DNA from: Defluviitaleaceae bacterium
GTDB taxonomy: Bacteria > Bacillota > Clostridia > Lachnospirales > WQUN01
Assembly: GCA_009781725.1 (NCBI GenBank)
Contig: WQVF01000024.1
Span: 1-46,093 of the forward strand
Length of the DNA stretch: 46,093 nt
Reading direction: 5' to 3'
Part shown: positions 1 through 9,085 of the stretch, piece after piece
Layout of the letters: each line of letters opens with the position of its first letter
How positions within the stretch are numbered: the stretch's first letter is position 1
The notes under the pieces: generated by a model
The model's input: only the letters and a program-made list of their open reading frames with translations
Told to the model about the DNA's origin: nothing
The model's database searches: none
Position numbers and translations under genes: made by a program

Positions 1-76
1 ATCGTCTACAACTTTATCGGTGCGTTTGATTTTTCAACCGCAAAAGAACAAACCCAAAACCCATCCAAAGCATGAG

Positions 77-110
77 AAAAACGGCATAGCGGGTGTGCTA
101 TACCGTTTTT
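77..110 (-). terminator. Hairpin terminator of the GH78 gene
   Basis: Read on the minus strand this is AAAAACGGTATAGC, a six-base loop, then GCTATGCCGTTTTT: a 14-bp stem with one wobble and a T-rich 3' side. It lies about 80 bases past the stop codon of the rhamnosidase-like gene. The A-rich other side means it could also act on plus-strand transcripts. I see no gene in bases 1-76. Confidence 0.75.
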
Positions 111-191
111 CCTGTGAAATAGTCATATCTCACATAACCCTTGATTCTCCAAGGTTTTTTTGCTGTTGTGCTTTATTTTTTTATCTTCATT

Positions 192-2918
192 CTATTGTTC
201 TTCTATCGTAGAAAGGATTTCTTTTACTGCTTCGAGCGGAAGGTTTGTGTATTTCATAATCACTTTTCCATTCTCCTTGCGCCACTCCACTTCTATCACA
301 CCTTTAGGATGCGGAACAGTGCCTTTTGCCCATGTTAATGTCCCTGGACGTGGATTTACCTTAACCTCGCCATTGGCATCAAACTCTACACCCAAAACAT
401 AGCGAGACAGCATGTAAGTAGGGTGTGCAGCCCATGCGTGGCATAGGCTATGCCTCAGTTCGAAATGCTCTGGTGTAGTCTTTAATCCTTTGTGAAGGAA
501 ATATCCCCATCCCTCTTTTATGACACTTTCCGCTACATCATCAAGGCCCAGCTCATACAGTGCCACAAATAAATGAAAACCTCGTGATGTTTCAAAGCGC
601 ACCCCATCAGCTGGATTAATTCCATTTTTAAAGAGAGGCGTGAAAAGCGGTGGTATGGTCAATTTCAGTCTTTGTCTTTGCTCATCTGTTACAGTTTTTG
701 CCAACACTGCCCAAAGTGACGCATGAGGTGAGAACGCAGTATGCTCCAATGTATCAGCGAACAGACCCTTCTCCTCATTCCAATAGGCTTTGGAGATGGA
801 TTTTTCAAGTATATTTATTCGTTCGGAAAAGTCATCTCCAGCTTTTATTGCTTGTGACATTTCTTGCATTTGACGTAATGCTATAAGGTACATAGCTGAA
901 AACATGCAGTTAATCCCTGTATTATCCATCACTTGCCCTATGTCTGCAATGCCATCTCCAAGGAAACCTATGCGGTTATCATTCTCAATTGGGGGCCAAC
1001 CACCTTCGGGCCATTCTGCATTTAACAGCTTATCTTCTCTCTCGTCAGACAAGCAGTTAAACCTACTGATATTTTCGATTATTGCAGGCCAATATTTTTG
1101 TATAAATGTCACATCGCCTGTCTGCCTAAAATATGCGTGGAACGCATTTACGATATACAGACAAAAGTCCGGCAATACATAATCCCCGGTGTTAGGGTAC
1201 AAGCAGCGGAACATTCCTGTTTGTGAATGATTGCTTTGCCCATACAGCTCCAGTGCACGTTTCATAAGGGATTGGTCACCAAAACACATAAGATTTATAT
1301 GATATTGAACCAAAAGGTCTAATGCATACAAGCCGCGCTCGCGATCAACGCAGTCGGTGTAGGTATCTTCCATATTAATGCGCTGAGTAAGTGCTCCCAT
1401 TTCCCAAATACGGTTTAGAAGTGGGTCGGAGCACTCAAAGCTACCGATTTGCTCAACAGGATAATGTGCGGATAAAAAGCTAATATTATCAATCGTTATA
1501 TCACCTGTAGTATTGCGCACAGTAATGCTTACATATCTAAAGCCACGAGGCTGGATAGGTTGCCAATTAAGTGAATCCTTTGCGCATACCACACAATCAC
1601 CCAGCGGTACCCATGCAAGGGAGCGTAGGTGCTGATTATCCAACATAAACCTATCGCTATACAAAAAATCTATTGTCGCTCCTTTAACTCCACGTAATTT
1701 TAGTACAGGGAATACAAGATGCATATAATCCATGTCAAATGTCAAAGAAAACCCGTTAGGGTAGATTTCTTTTTTTGCCGTAAAGCCGGAAGCATCAGAA
1801 ATTGTTTGTACAGGTGGAGAGTAAATATCCCAGCTTGCTTCACGGCAGGGGCAAGTGGCGCAGTCAGCCTCAGTGGTATATGTCCAACCACCATAGGGTC
1901 CGGCATCGAAATCTTCTGCCAAAGGCAAAGGCAATGTTTTTAGCATTGCATCGTTTTCTTCATCTTGTAATGGAATATAACGAAATAATTTGCCGCTACT
2001 TTCGTCTTTGTCAGCAGATATCTTCAAACCACAATTAGAAGGCAATGATAAATACGCCTGATAGACATCTTGGTACGAAAAAAGCTGGGCAAAAACATAA
2101 TTCCAGCCTTCATTAAGGTGTACAAGAACATTGTAACGCACTGAACGGTTAGGGTCTTCGGTTTTATGACAAGCCTCGCCGTTTACCCATATACTCTCAT
2201 AAAAAGCACCTGCTATTATGGTTTGTTTGTTTGGCGAGTAGATATAAGTACCCCAGCCGATGAATTTTTTTGTGATATATACATCTTCCCCAGGCGCATC
2301 ACAGGGGAAGAAGAAGGAATATACATCCTCACGTTTGTCCAGCGGCAAAACGGTTACAGATTTGGGACTAATAGGAGTAAGCTCCATGAATGGGATTTCC
2401 CTTGGAGTAAGCGTACCAAAGGCATTTTGGTTTTTTAGTGGCACCGCATTCGGCCAATTGCTATCGTCATAATCTATGCTTATCCAATTTTCATCAAAAC
2501 CTGCTTGGTTATAATGAATCTGTGCTTCAAGAGCAAAACTGAGTTTTGGCGTAAATCGGGTGTAAGCAGTATGCTCTCTACATTTCCACTTAAATGGAAT
2601 GTCACCCCATGCGGTAAACGCCGCCTCGGTAGGAATGTTTTTAAATGTCTTATGTCCGTGAAAGTTCACCAACACAGCGACTACATTTTTGCCAATTCGC
2701 AAGTGCTCTTTAAGATTATAAGAATCATACTGTGGAAATCGAGGGTCAAACCTTGTAGGACCAAAGCCGATAAACCTCCCATTTACATACAATGAATACA
2801 CTGTATCCGCAAAAATGTTTATCACGGTGCTATCTGCTTCTTTTAGATCAAAGCTACTTCGAAATGCGGCGTATGGACTCCGTGATGTGTCTTTATTTTT
2901 AAACCATAGATATTGCAT
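192..2918 (-). CDS. GH78-type alpha-L-rhamnosidase-like glycosidase
   Basis: Predicted intracellular glycoside hydrolase of 908 residues with no signal peptide, probably releasing L-rhamnose from imported plant-derived oligosaccharides. N-terminal beta-sandwich, carbohydrate-binding-like regions (about residues 1-300) precede an (alpha/alpha)6-barrel. The segment DTYTDCVDRERGLY (518-531) matches the conserved D-x-x-R-E-R acid motif of bacterial rhamnosidases. The C-terminus (PHPKGVIEVEWRKENGK) is the usual C-terminal beta-domain. I chose the ATG at 2918 (MQYLWF) because GGGGAGG lies six bases upstream; a TTG five codons earlier has no such signal. It follows the GH43 gene on the same strand, with a decayed AraC gene between them whose last codons overlap this start. 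Family-level assignment is firm; the substrate is inferred. Confidence 0.85.
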   Translation of the reverse strand: MQYLWFKNKDTSRSPYAAFRSSFDLKEADSTVINIFADTVYSLYVNGRFIGFGPTRFDPRFPQYDSYNLKEHLRIGKNVVAVLVNFHGHKTFKNIPTEAAFTAWGDIPFKWKCREHTAYTRFTPKLSFALEAQIHYNQAGFDENWISIDYDDSNWPNAVPLKNQNAFGTLTPREIPFMELTPISPKSVTVLPLDKREDVYSFFFPCDAPGEDVYITKKFIGWGTYIYSPNKQTIIAGAFYESIWVNGEACHKTEDPNRSVRYNVLVHLNEGWNYVFAQLFSYQDVYQAYLSLPSNCGLKISADKDESSGKLFRYIPLQDEENDAMLKTLPLPLAEDFDAGPYGGWTYTTEADCATCPCREASWDIYSPPVQTISDASGFTAKKEIYPNGFSLTFDMDYMHLVFPVLKLRGVKGATIDFLYSDRFMLDNQHLRSLAWVPLGDCVVCAKDSLNWQPIQPRGFRYVSITVRNTTGDITIDNISFLSAHYPVEQIGSFECSDPLLNRIWEMGALTQRINMEDTYTDCVDRERGLYALDLLVQYHINLMCFGDQSLMKRALELYGQSNHSQTGMFRCLYPNTGDYVLPDFCLYIVNAFHAYFRQTGDVTFIQKYWPAIIENISRFNCLSDEREDKLLNAEWPEGGWPPIENDNRIGFLGDGIADIGQVMDNTGINCMFSAMYLIALRQMQEMSQAIKAGDDFSERINILEKSISKAYWNEEKGLFADTLEHTAFSPHASLWAVLAKTVTDEQRQRLKLTIPPLFTPLFKNGINPADGVRFETSRGFHLFVALYELGLDDVAESVIKEGWGYFLHKGLKTTPEHFELRHSLCHAWAAHPTYMLSRYVLGVEFDANGEVKVNPRPGTLTWAKGTVPHPKGVIEVEWRKENGKVIMKYTNLPLEAVKEILSTIEEQ

Positions 2919-3357
2919 TGTTAGCCTCCCCAAATTCTTGTGGACCTACCCCCGCATTTTTTTTAGAGAACCGCCAAAAATACGCCTGAGTATTATAGCC
3001 CAGCTCGGTTGAGATTTGAATTATTTTCATATCTGTTTCGGTTAAAAGTTTTAGCGAATTAATTCGAAATCGTGATTGCGCGTCGAGCAAAACCAGCCAA
3101 AAACGCTTACTTCGCGTTTGTGGCCGTCCTCCTTCAATCACGTTTCTCAATGACGTTCGCTATATGATGGATTAAAATGCGAAATTTCTGCCAATTTATT
3201 AAGCGTAGTGTCTCCGCCTAAGTTTGCTAGGATATATCGACGTAGATTGCCAAGCATCTCGTTGGTATGCTTAAAAGCCGTGGTGGAATGCTTTATAAAG
3301 AAATCTTCGGCTATTTTTAAAAGAGCGACAAGCGTTTCATACGAATCACCCCGCTGT
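2899..3357 (-). pseudogene. Decayed AraC-family transcriptional regulator
   Basis: Two out-of-frame pieces together resemble the C-terminal DNA-binding half of an AraC regulator. The upstream piece reads LRRYILANLGGDTTLNKLAE, then ISHFNPSYSERH and a stop at 3147-3149 (first helix-turn-helix). The downstream piece, in another frame, reads RINSLKLLTETDMKIIQIST, then ELGYNTQAYFWRFSKKNAGV (second helix-turn-helix), ending at 2899. The linker between the two motifs is scrambled and the N-terminal sensing domain is missing: the remnant begins immediately at the stop codon of the GH43 gene. This indicates deletion plus frameshift. It presumably once regulated the neighbouring glycosidases. Confidence 0.8.
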
Positions 3358-4311
3358 TTATTTTCGACGTACCAATGTAAGTTCGTTTCCGTTAATTTTT
3401 ACTTCGCTAATACATAGTCGTCTATCATCACCGGGTTTTGGGTCGTTATCTTCGGAGCGTGGGCGACCATGATATACAATTAATAATTCCCCATTAGGCC
3501 CATAAATCATAGAGTTGTGCCCGCACCCAGTAAACCACTCATCCTTACCAATAAGAGGTCTATACGCTGTTTCGTTGGGGTATTTTTTAAACACAGCAGT
3601 TTCTAAAGGCTCTGATGCGTCACATATAGCATAACCTACAAAATAATCGCCATGTGTGTATGCATTTGCACTGTACATAAGGAAGGCGGTATTTTCGTTT
3701 TCGAAATAGAACCCACCTTCTATTGTATACCAATCCTCGCCGGGGCTATAACGGCTACGAGCATAGATTTCTTGGTCTATACTTGGCGCAACAACAACGC
3801 GAGGATTATTTGCCGGTGTAAATGGATTAATCAGTTTGTCCAGCATTACCATCGTTCCGGTTTTGCCATCCACTGTGCGGTTAGACGCATAAAATAACCA
3901 CCATTCACTATCCTTTATAATTACATGAGGGTCTATACTAAACTCATCATAAAGAGTTTTTTTATATTCAAAAGGACCTAATGGGCTGTTAGAAACAGCC
4001 ACTTTCATAAATTCTTGATTGCCATCAGCTTCTCCTTCGGCACAGGCAGAATAGTACATGTAAAAGATATCTTCGTGGACAAACACACACGGTGCCCAAT
4101 AGTTTCTTTGTTTTTCGTGGCTTAGGGCATAGCCCATATGCTCAAAACTTGTTAAATCCTTTGATTGCAGCACATTTACACCATGTCCACCAGTAGAATA
4201 CACATAATACATACCTTCGTGAAAAATTGCATAAGGGTCAGGATTACTGTTGTTATCTATACGAAGATTATCATGGTTTTTAACTACCGGAATTGGGTTA
4301 TTGTTATACAT
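3358..4311 (-). CDS. GH43-type glycosidase (arabinosidase/xylosidase-like)
   Basis: Single-domain, 317-residue five-bladed beta-propeller glycosidase with no signal peptide, so probably cytoplasmic and acting on imported oligosaccharides. The three GH43 acidic residues are visible: general base D25 in NSNPDPYAIF, the pKa-modulating D127 in SIDPHVI, and general acid E198 in YTIEGGFYF. Start ATG at 4311 has AGGAGAG upstream. It is divergent from deoR across 258 bases containing a long inverted repeat, and it is followed by the AraC remnant and GH78 on the same strand. GH43 covers arabinofuranosidases, endo-arabinanases and xylosidases; I cannot choose among them. Confidence 0.85.
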   Translation of the reverse strand: MYNNNPIPVVKNHDNLRIDNNSNPDPYAIFHEGMYYVYSTGGHGVNVLQSKDLTSFEHMGYALSHEKQRNYWAPCVFVHEDIFYMYYSACAEGEADGNQEFMKVAVSNSPLGPFEYKKTLYDEFSIDPHVIIKDSEWWLFYASNRTVDGKTGTMVMLDKLINPFTPANNPRVVVAPSIDQEIYARSRYSPGEDWYTIEGGFYFENENTAFLMYSANAYTHGDYFVGYAICDASEPLETAVFKKYPNETAYRPLIGKDEWFTGCGHNSMIYGPNGELLIVYHGRPRSEDNDPKPGDDRRLCISEVKINGNELTLVRRK

Positions 4312-4476
4312 AGATTCACTCTCCTGTCCTTGCGGAGGGGTAATATTGACTCAAAACAGCTACCAAATATTTCGTTACATCTTCTTCTTTCCCTACGAGA
4401 ATAAATCTTTTTTTGCCCATTATAAAGACTTGCGGTGATATTGCAAAACAAACACGCATTTGCTATTTTCATGAAA

Positions 4477-4534
4477 GAAAATGCGCATACATGAACGATT
4501 ATTACAAGATTCGATGTTCATATTTGCGCATTTC
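4477..4534. promoter_or_regulatory. Long inverted repeat, candidate DeoR operator
   Basis: GAAAATGCGCATACATGAAC (4477-4496) and GTTCATATTTGCGCATTTC (4516-4534) are near-perfect inverted copies separated by 19 bases, in the region between deoR and the divergent GH43 gene. A weaker related string, ACGCATTTGCTATTTTCATG, lies just left of it (about 4453-4472). The position suits autoregulation of the repressor plus control of the glycosidase transcript. The role is inferred; the repeat itself is seen. Confidence 0.6.
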
Positions 4535-4570
4535 CCAAAAATAATATAAATGCTTGGTGGGAGGAAAAAA

Positions 4571-5332
4571 ATGCTCGTCATAGAACGGCAACAAGCCATA
4601 ATGGAATATCTCAAGAAACATAAGACTGGCACAGTATCGGCATTGGCAAAAACACATTACAGTAGTGAAGCTACTATCCGACGCGACCTGGAGGCACTGC
4701 AAACACAAGGACTCGTTATGCGTACACATGGTGGTGTAGCTCTCCTTGAGGGTTTGAATAATGAAATCCCCTTGTACCTTCGCGAAAAAGAAATGCGTGA
4801 TGAAAAAAAGCTAATCGCAGCACTGGCGATTGACTTAATAAGCGAAGGTGATGTCGTTATTTTGGATTCATCGTCCACCGTCCATGAAATGATACGGCAT
4901 ATGAGTAACATAAAAAATATAACTGTGGTTACAAACGGCACTAAAACAGCACTTTCTCTTTCATCGTTGCATTTCAATGTTTTTTCTACCGGAGGCAAAC
5001 TGCGTGAAAACTCACTCTCATACGTAGGAGATATTGCAAAGTCAACTGTGAAGAATTTTTGTGCAGACAAATTATTTTTTTCCTGCCGTGCCATTTCAGC
5101 AAAGCATGGGCTAATGGATTCATCCATGGAAGAAGCAGAGTTAAGGCGTGTGATGATGAGCCAAAGCCAATTAAATATCCTGTTATGTAGTGATGATAAG
5201 TTTGAAAAATCGGCGTTTTACCGCATATGTGATTTAAGGAAAATTCATGTGCTTATATCTAACAGCCGCCCCCCAGAGGCGTTGTATCGTATGTTGCGTG
5301 AACATAGGATTCGCATTATAACACCAGAATGA
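4571..5332 (+). CDS. DeoR-family transcriptional regulator
   Basis: Sugar-phosphate-responsive repressor of 253 residues. The N-terminus (ERQQAIMEYLKKHKTGTVSA, then SSEATIRRDLEALQTQGLVMR followed by THGG) is the DeoR winged helix-turn-helix. The rest is the DeoR C-terminal sensor, with DSSSTV and VVTNGTK as the phosphate-sugar binding strings and a Cys-rich FFSCRAIS segment. I chose ATG 4571 rather than 4550 because GGTGGGAGG sits between them at ideal spacing. It is divergent from GH43 and followed within 16 bases by the start of a truncated ORF. It likely binds the inverted repeat at 4477-4534 and responds to a phosphorylated sugar intermediate; the effector is unknown. Confidence 0.88.
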   Translation: MLVIERQQAIMEYLKKHKTGTVSALAKTHYSSEATIRRDLEALQTQGLVMRTHGGVALLEGLNNEIPLYLREKEMRDEKKLIAALAIDLISEGDVVILDSSSTVHEMIRHMSNIKNITVVTNGTKTALSLSSLHFNVFSTGGKLRENSLSYVGDIAKSTVKNFCADKLFFSCRAISAKHGLMDSSMEEAELRRVMMSQSQLNILLCSDDKFEKSAFYRICDLRKIHVLISNSRPPEALYRMLREHRIRIITPE

Positions 5333-5347
5333 GATGGGGAGGTCGCT

Positions 5348-5457
5348 ATGAATCTTGATGAATGCAAAAACAAATTATACAACTCCTAACCGATGATAAT
5401 TTAAATGTACTAACCGAAGCTTTTGACGCAAAACTCAATTCAAACTTTATTTCGTAA
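5348..5457 (+). pseudogene. Truncated ORF behind deoR
   Basis: A good ribosome binding site (GGGGAGG, 5337-5343) precedes ATG at 5348, which opens MNLDE but then stops in that frame at TAA. The overlapping frame from 5362 reads MQKQIIQLLTDDNLNVLTEA and ends FDAKLNSNFIS at 5457. Adding one base near 5361 would fuse the two into a continuous helical start of about 36 residues, so this looks like the 5' end of a gene that lost a base and most of its length. I do not recognise the family. The alternative is chance coding-like sequence. Confidence 0.45.
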
Positions 5458-5503
5458 TGGTATAGTCGATGTCTATAGTTTGCCAATAAATATGTAAAAT
5501 AAT

Positions 5504-5549
5504 AAAAAACCCCATGCCCACTATCGTTCACACGAATGGACATGGGGTT
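5504..5549 (-). terminator. Terminator of the leftward sugar operon
   Basis: On the minus strand AACCCCATGTCCA, a 16-base loop, then TGGGCATGGGGTTTTTTATT form a 13-bp stem with one mismatch followed by a T-run, ten bases past the GH2 stop codon. The A-run on the other side lets it also stop plus-strand transcription coming from deoR. Confidence 0.85.
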
Positions 5550-5559
5550 GATAGGCGTA

Positions 5560-8025
5560 TTATATCGAAGATACTGTTATTGCTTCGGCGTTAATTGATT
5601 TTACTGTGCCATAAGCAGTAACAGTACGTACCTCACCAGGCAACATGTCAAAATAGTCATCACACATATGCATATATGGAGCGAAGTGTACAGCATGATT
5701 GTATCCTTCGCTTTTTAATGTAATTTTATAGTCATTGCCTGATTTTTCAACTGCTTCTATTCTTACATTGGAAGTGCGTGGTGAGTAATCTTTATAGTCA
5801 CTGGTACGCAGTATTGCGAGGGGTACATTTTTTGTACGTGCGAACACTACACCTTTGGTTAAATCATGCTTTGGCATGTCAAATGAAAACACGATACTAC
5901 GACTAAACGAACTCACTTCCACTGTTTTAACATTATCATCAAACGTATCATCAAAACCTGCGTATCCGTAACATATATCCATGTTTATGGGTTTACTTGT
6001 ATCATTTACAGCCATTACATGCACTTTGTCATTAGTAGTACGCAAGATTAGCTTTGTATGGGCAAAAGCACGTTTTACATAGTAATAGGATGGCTTACGA
6101 TCTAAATAATAATCCACAATGCTCCAACCTACTTCGCCCCAAGCATCATTATACATCCAAAATAGGGAGCCACCACTGTATTCAAAATAGCGCAGTGCTT
6201 CCAGGGAATAACCATACATTAGCCCTTGTACTAGGCGTGCGTATTTTAGATATTCTGCAAGCGAGAGATTGTTTGGTTCGGCATAGTGTTTACGTATCCC
6301 AGCGGCTACGGTTTCTTTTTCGAATGTGTTGTTATGCAGGTTCCAAATTTTATCATCGCGGACAATTTCATTATCACCATAGTATTTTTTTATTGTTTCT
6401 TCGGAACAAGGGCCAATATAGCCGTATTCCGAAACCATAGAGGAAACTACAAGATCATATTCCTCCGGGGTTATGCGCTTAGACATTTCTGGGTTCATGG
6501 TACATGCCCACCAGTGATGTACATTGCCGCTTTCCGCAGCATTAGGGGTTTCTCCTCCAAATGGTGAACTACGCCAATACGGGATTTCTGGGCAGTTGCT
6601 ACGCACTACTCTTGGTAGTAGCTTATTAAAAATATCCATGCCACCGGAGAAACCGCTTTTAAAATTCTCTTTGATTTGGTTTTCAAAGATAGCGGGTATT
6701 TCATTATTTCCACACCAAAATGCAAGGCAGGCATGGCGGCGCAAACGACGGGTTTGATAGTCAGCTTCTTTTCGCACACTGTCCATAAAGCCGGGCACAT
6801 GATCAGGATACAGTGCGCAAGCAAACATAAAATCTTGCCATACAAGTAATCCATAACGGTCACATAAGTCGTAAAAAATATCATTTTCGTAATAGCCACC
6901 GCCCCATACACGAATGGTATTGAAATTACACTGAGCAGCATCTTTTATAAGGGTTTCGTATTTTTCATTCGTTATGCGAGCGTGAATAGAATCTGATGGA
7001 ATCCAGTTAGCACCCTTAAGGAAGATATTTTTGCCATTTACACGGAAGCCAAATAAGCGACGTTCATCAGAAACTTTATCTGTATTAAGCTCGATGGTAC
7101 GTATGCCCGCTTTTATGGCCTCGCCTTCAAATTTCTGCTCTTTATATTTAATTGTTGCGTTTAAGTCATAAAGAGGCTGCTTGCCTGCCCCGGCAGGCCA
7201 CCATAGTTCTGGATTTTTTATTTCCGCTTCGAAGGCAACGAAATTAACTCCCGGTTGCACAAAAATTTCCTTGCTAAGAGATAAAACGCCTTTATCCTCA
7301 AATTTCATTTCTACTGTTACATTCGCATCAAACGTAACTGTTGGCGCAAAACTTTCAAATTCTACTTCAAATGTTACGTGTGCGGTTTCTTCGGTTGCTT
7401 TTTTTGTAATCATGCACACCGTCGGCGCAGAAAACTGCTTATTTATAAGCACACAAGCATTTTTCATTATGCCAATACTGGCAATGCGCGGAGCCCAGTC
7501 CCAACCATATACATACTGTGGTTTGCGCATAAACACACGGCGGGTATCACCTCTGTCGCCACGAGAATCACGCTTTTCTGTACATACTATATCCTTAAAT
7601 TGCGCTTCCTGCTCCGGTGTAACGTTTTCATGACCGCAGGTTAGGCGCACCACAACTTGGTTTGCGCCTTTACTTACATGCTTGATAATCTCTGTCTCAA
7701 ATGGATAATGCACATTTTTGTGTGAGCCTACATGTATGCTATTCACATATACATCCGCATTATAATCCAAACTTTCAAATACGAGGCGTATACTGTCTGC
7801 ATCTGTTTCATCAAGGGTAAACTCGTTGGCAAACCACCATGTTTTGTCTTCTACCCATTCGCTATCGTAGCAATAATCCGCTACCACAGGGTCTTTGATA
7901 ATGCCTGCCTGGATAAGTGGCATTCGTACATCCAGTGGTAGCGAGCCCGCAGGAAGGTAATCTTTTGCACTTTCAGCAGGGTCGTGCGGATAAAGCTTCC
8001 AGTTACTATTCAACGAAATTTTCAT
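5560..8025 (-). CDS. GH2 beta-mannosidase-like glycosidase
   Basis: Large clan-A glycosidase of 821 residues, with no signal peptide, hydrolysing terminal beta-mannosides by a retaining mechanism. Order: jelly-roll sugar-binding domain (about 1-190, ending in YVYGWDWAPR), Ig-like domain (about 195-310), TIM barrel (about 320-600) and C-terminal Ig-like domains. RVWGGGYYENDIFYDLCDRY at 372-391 and FWCGNNE (acid/base E442) are hallmarks of the beta-mannosidase branch; VSEYGY carries the probable nucleophile E533. Start ATG follows AAGGAG. It is the last gene of the leftward uptake operon, directly before the terminator. The beta-mannosidase call follows from motifs; other GH2 activities are not fully excluded. 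Confidence 0.88.
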   Translation of the reverse strand: MKISLNSNWKLYPHDPAESAKDYLPAGSLPLDVRMPLIQAGIIKDPVVADYCYDSEWVEDKTWWFANEFTLDETDADSIRLVFESLDYNADVYVNSIHVGSHKNVHYPFETEIIKHVSKGANQVVVRLTCGHENVTPEQEAQFKDIVCTEKRDSRGDRGDTRRVFMRKPQYVYGWDWAPRIASIGIMKNACVLINKQFSAPTVCMITKKATEETAHVTFEVEFESFAPTVTFDANVTVEMKFEDKGVLSLSKEIFVQPGVNFVAFEAEIKNPELWWPAGAGKQPLYDLNATIKYKEQKFEGEAIKAGIRTIELNTDKVSDERRLFGFRVNGKNIFLKGANWIPSDSIHARITNEKYETLIKDAAQCNFNTIRVWGGGYYENDIFYDLCDRYGLLVWQDFMFACALYPDHVPGFMDSVRKEADYQTRRLRRHACLAFWCGNNEIPAIFENQIKENFKSGFSGGMDIFNKLLPRVVRSNCPEIPYWRSSPFGGETPNAAESGNVHHWWACTMNPEMSKRITPEEYDLVVSSMVSEYGYIGPCSEETIKKYYGDNEIVRDDKIWNLHNNTFEKETVAAGIRKHYAEPNNLSLAEYLKYARLVQGLMYGYSLEALRYFEYSGGSLFWMYNDAWGEVGWSIVDYYLDRKPSYYYVKRAFAHTKLILRTTNDKVHVMAVNDTSKPINMDICYGYAGFDDTFDDNVKTVEVSSFSRSIVFSFDMPKHDLTKGVVFARTKNVPLAILRTSDYKDYSPRTSNVRIEAVEKSGNDYKITLKSEGYNHAVHFAPYMHMCDDYFDMLPGEVRTVTAYGTVKSINAEAITVSSI

Positions 8026-8077
8026 GCCTTTACTCCTTAATTCAAGAAATAATGTGTAGCAATGTCAGCCATTGCTA

Positions 8078-9076
8078 TTAATCCGGAAAGCAACTTAGCA
8101 CATCTTCATTTATACCGTATTTTACAGGCTTACCATTCAAAAATGCCTCAAAGTCATCAGTTAACCAATTTATTATCCGCTCTACCGATTCCATTAAACC
8201 ACCAGCCCTGTGCGGTGTAAGGAAGACATTATCAAGTGTTCTTAATACTGAATCGCGCTCTAACGGCTCTACATCAAAAACATCCAACATGGCAGTCATA
8301 TCGTTTAATTGTAAACGCTCAATTAAAGATTCCATATTGACAAGTGACGAACGCCCGATATTTACCAGCACAGAATCCTTCTTAAACAGCGCAATTTCTT
8401 CTTTATCAATTAGCTTTTTAGTACCAGCATTCTCTGCGGCACATAATACAATGACATCCGACGTTTCGGCTATATCTTTGATTGTGGTGGGAGTAGCCCC
8501 ATATTTTGTCGCAACTTCTTCGGGTAAGTATGGGTCATGGATTTTCAAGTTCACATGAAATGGTGCCATCAGCTTTGCAAGCCCTTGCCCGATTCCGCCA
8601 AAGCCTATTATGCCAACATTCTTACCGCTGAGCTGGCGCTCAGATGGATCAATATCCGTCGGGAATGCGTTTACCCATTCTTCTGTACCGAGCTTCATTT
8701 GATGGTGATACATACCCACTTTTCTAAGCCCACTCAAAATTAGTGTAAGTCCAAGCTCTGATACCGCAGATGAAAACCCATGCCTTGTTTCGGAAACTAC
8801 GATTCCTTTTTTCAATTCCGCACGAGCGGTGGTTTGTGTAATGGTGATGTGCCCGGCAAATTTTACTTTTTTTGCATTTTCAAGAAGTGCATCATCAAGG
8901 TTTGGCCATGACCACATAATAACCGCATCTGCCCAAGCTAGGTCGTCCTTTATCTCATCTGGGGCGTTGTAAGATGTGGTTTTAACGTTGCTTGCAAGGG
9001 AGAACAGTCTGCCAAACACAGGCTTTAGCGACTCGGATTGGAAAAAGCTTTCCGGTAAATTAACCAATAAATTCAT
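8078..9076 (-). CDS. D-isomer-specific 2-hydroxyacid dehydrogenase family protein
   Basis: NAD(P)-dependent oxidoreductase of 332 residues. The Rossmann motif GFGGIGQG lies at 158-165 and the catalytic triad is complete: R242 in NIGRSS, E270 in DVFDVEP and H289 in LTPHRAGG. Such enzymes interconvert 2-keto acids and D-2-hydroxy acids; the family includes phosphoglycerate, glyoxylate and hydroxypyruvate reductases. Start ATG has AAGGAGG seven bases upstream. It sits ten bases after the Gfo/Idh/MocA gene and before GH2, so both dehydrogenases probably process the sugar or sugar acid released from the imported substrate. Substrate unknown. Confidence 0.87.
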   Translation of the reverse strand: MNLLVNLPESFFQSESLKPVFGRLFSLASNVKTTSYNAPDEIKDDLAWADAVIMWSWPNLDDALLENAKKVKFAGHITITQTTARAELKKGIVVSETRHGFSSAVSELGLTLILSGLRKVGMYHHQMKLGTEEWVNAFPTDIDPSERQLSGKNVGIIGFGGIGQGLAKLMAPFHVNLKIHDPYLPEEVATKYGATPTTIKDIAETSDVIVLCAAENAGTKKLIDKEEIALFKKDSVLVNIGRSSLVNMESLIERLQLNDMTAMLDVFDVEPLERDSVLRTLDNVFLTPHRAGGLMESVERIINWLTDDFEAFLNGKPVKYGINEDVLSCFPD

Positions 9077-9085
9077 AATGCCTCC

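Noticed and set aside
4657-5127. Minus-strand ORF of 156 residues
   Set aside because: Antisense shadow of deoR; no family features and no ribosome site.
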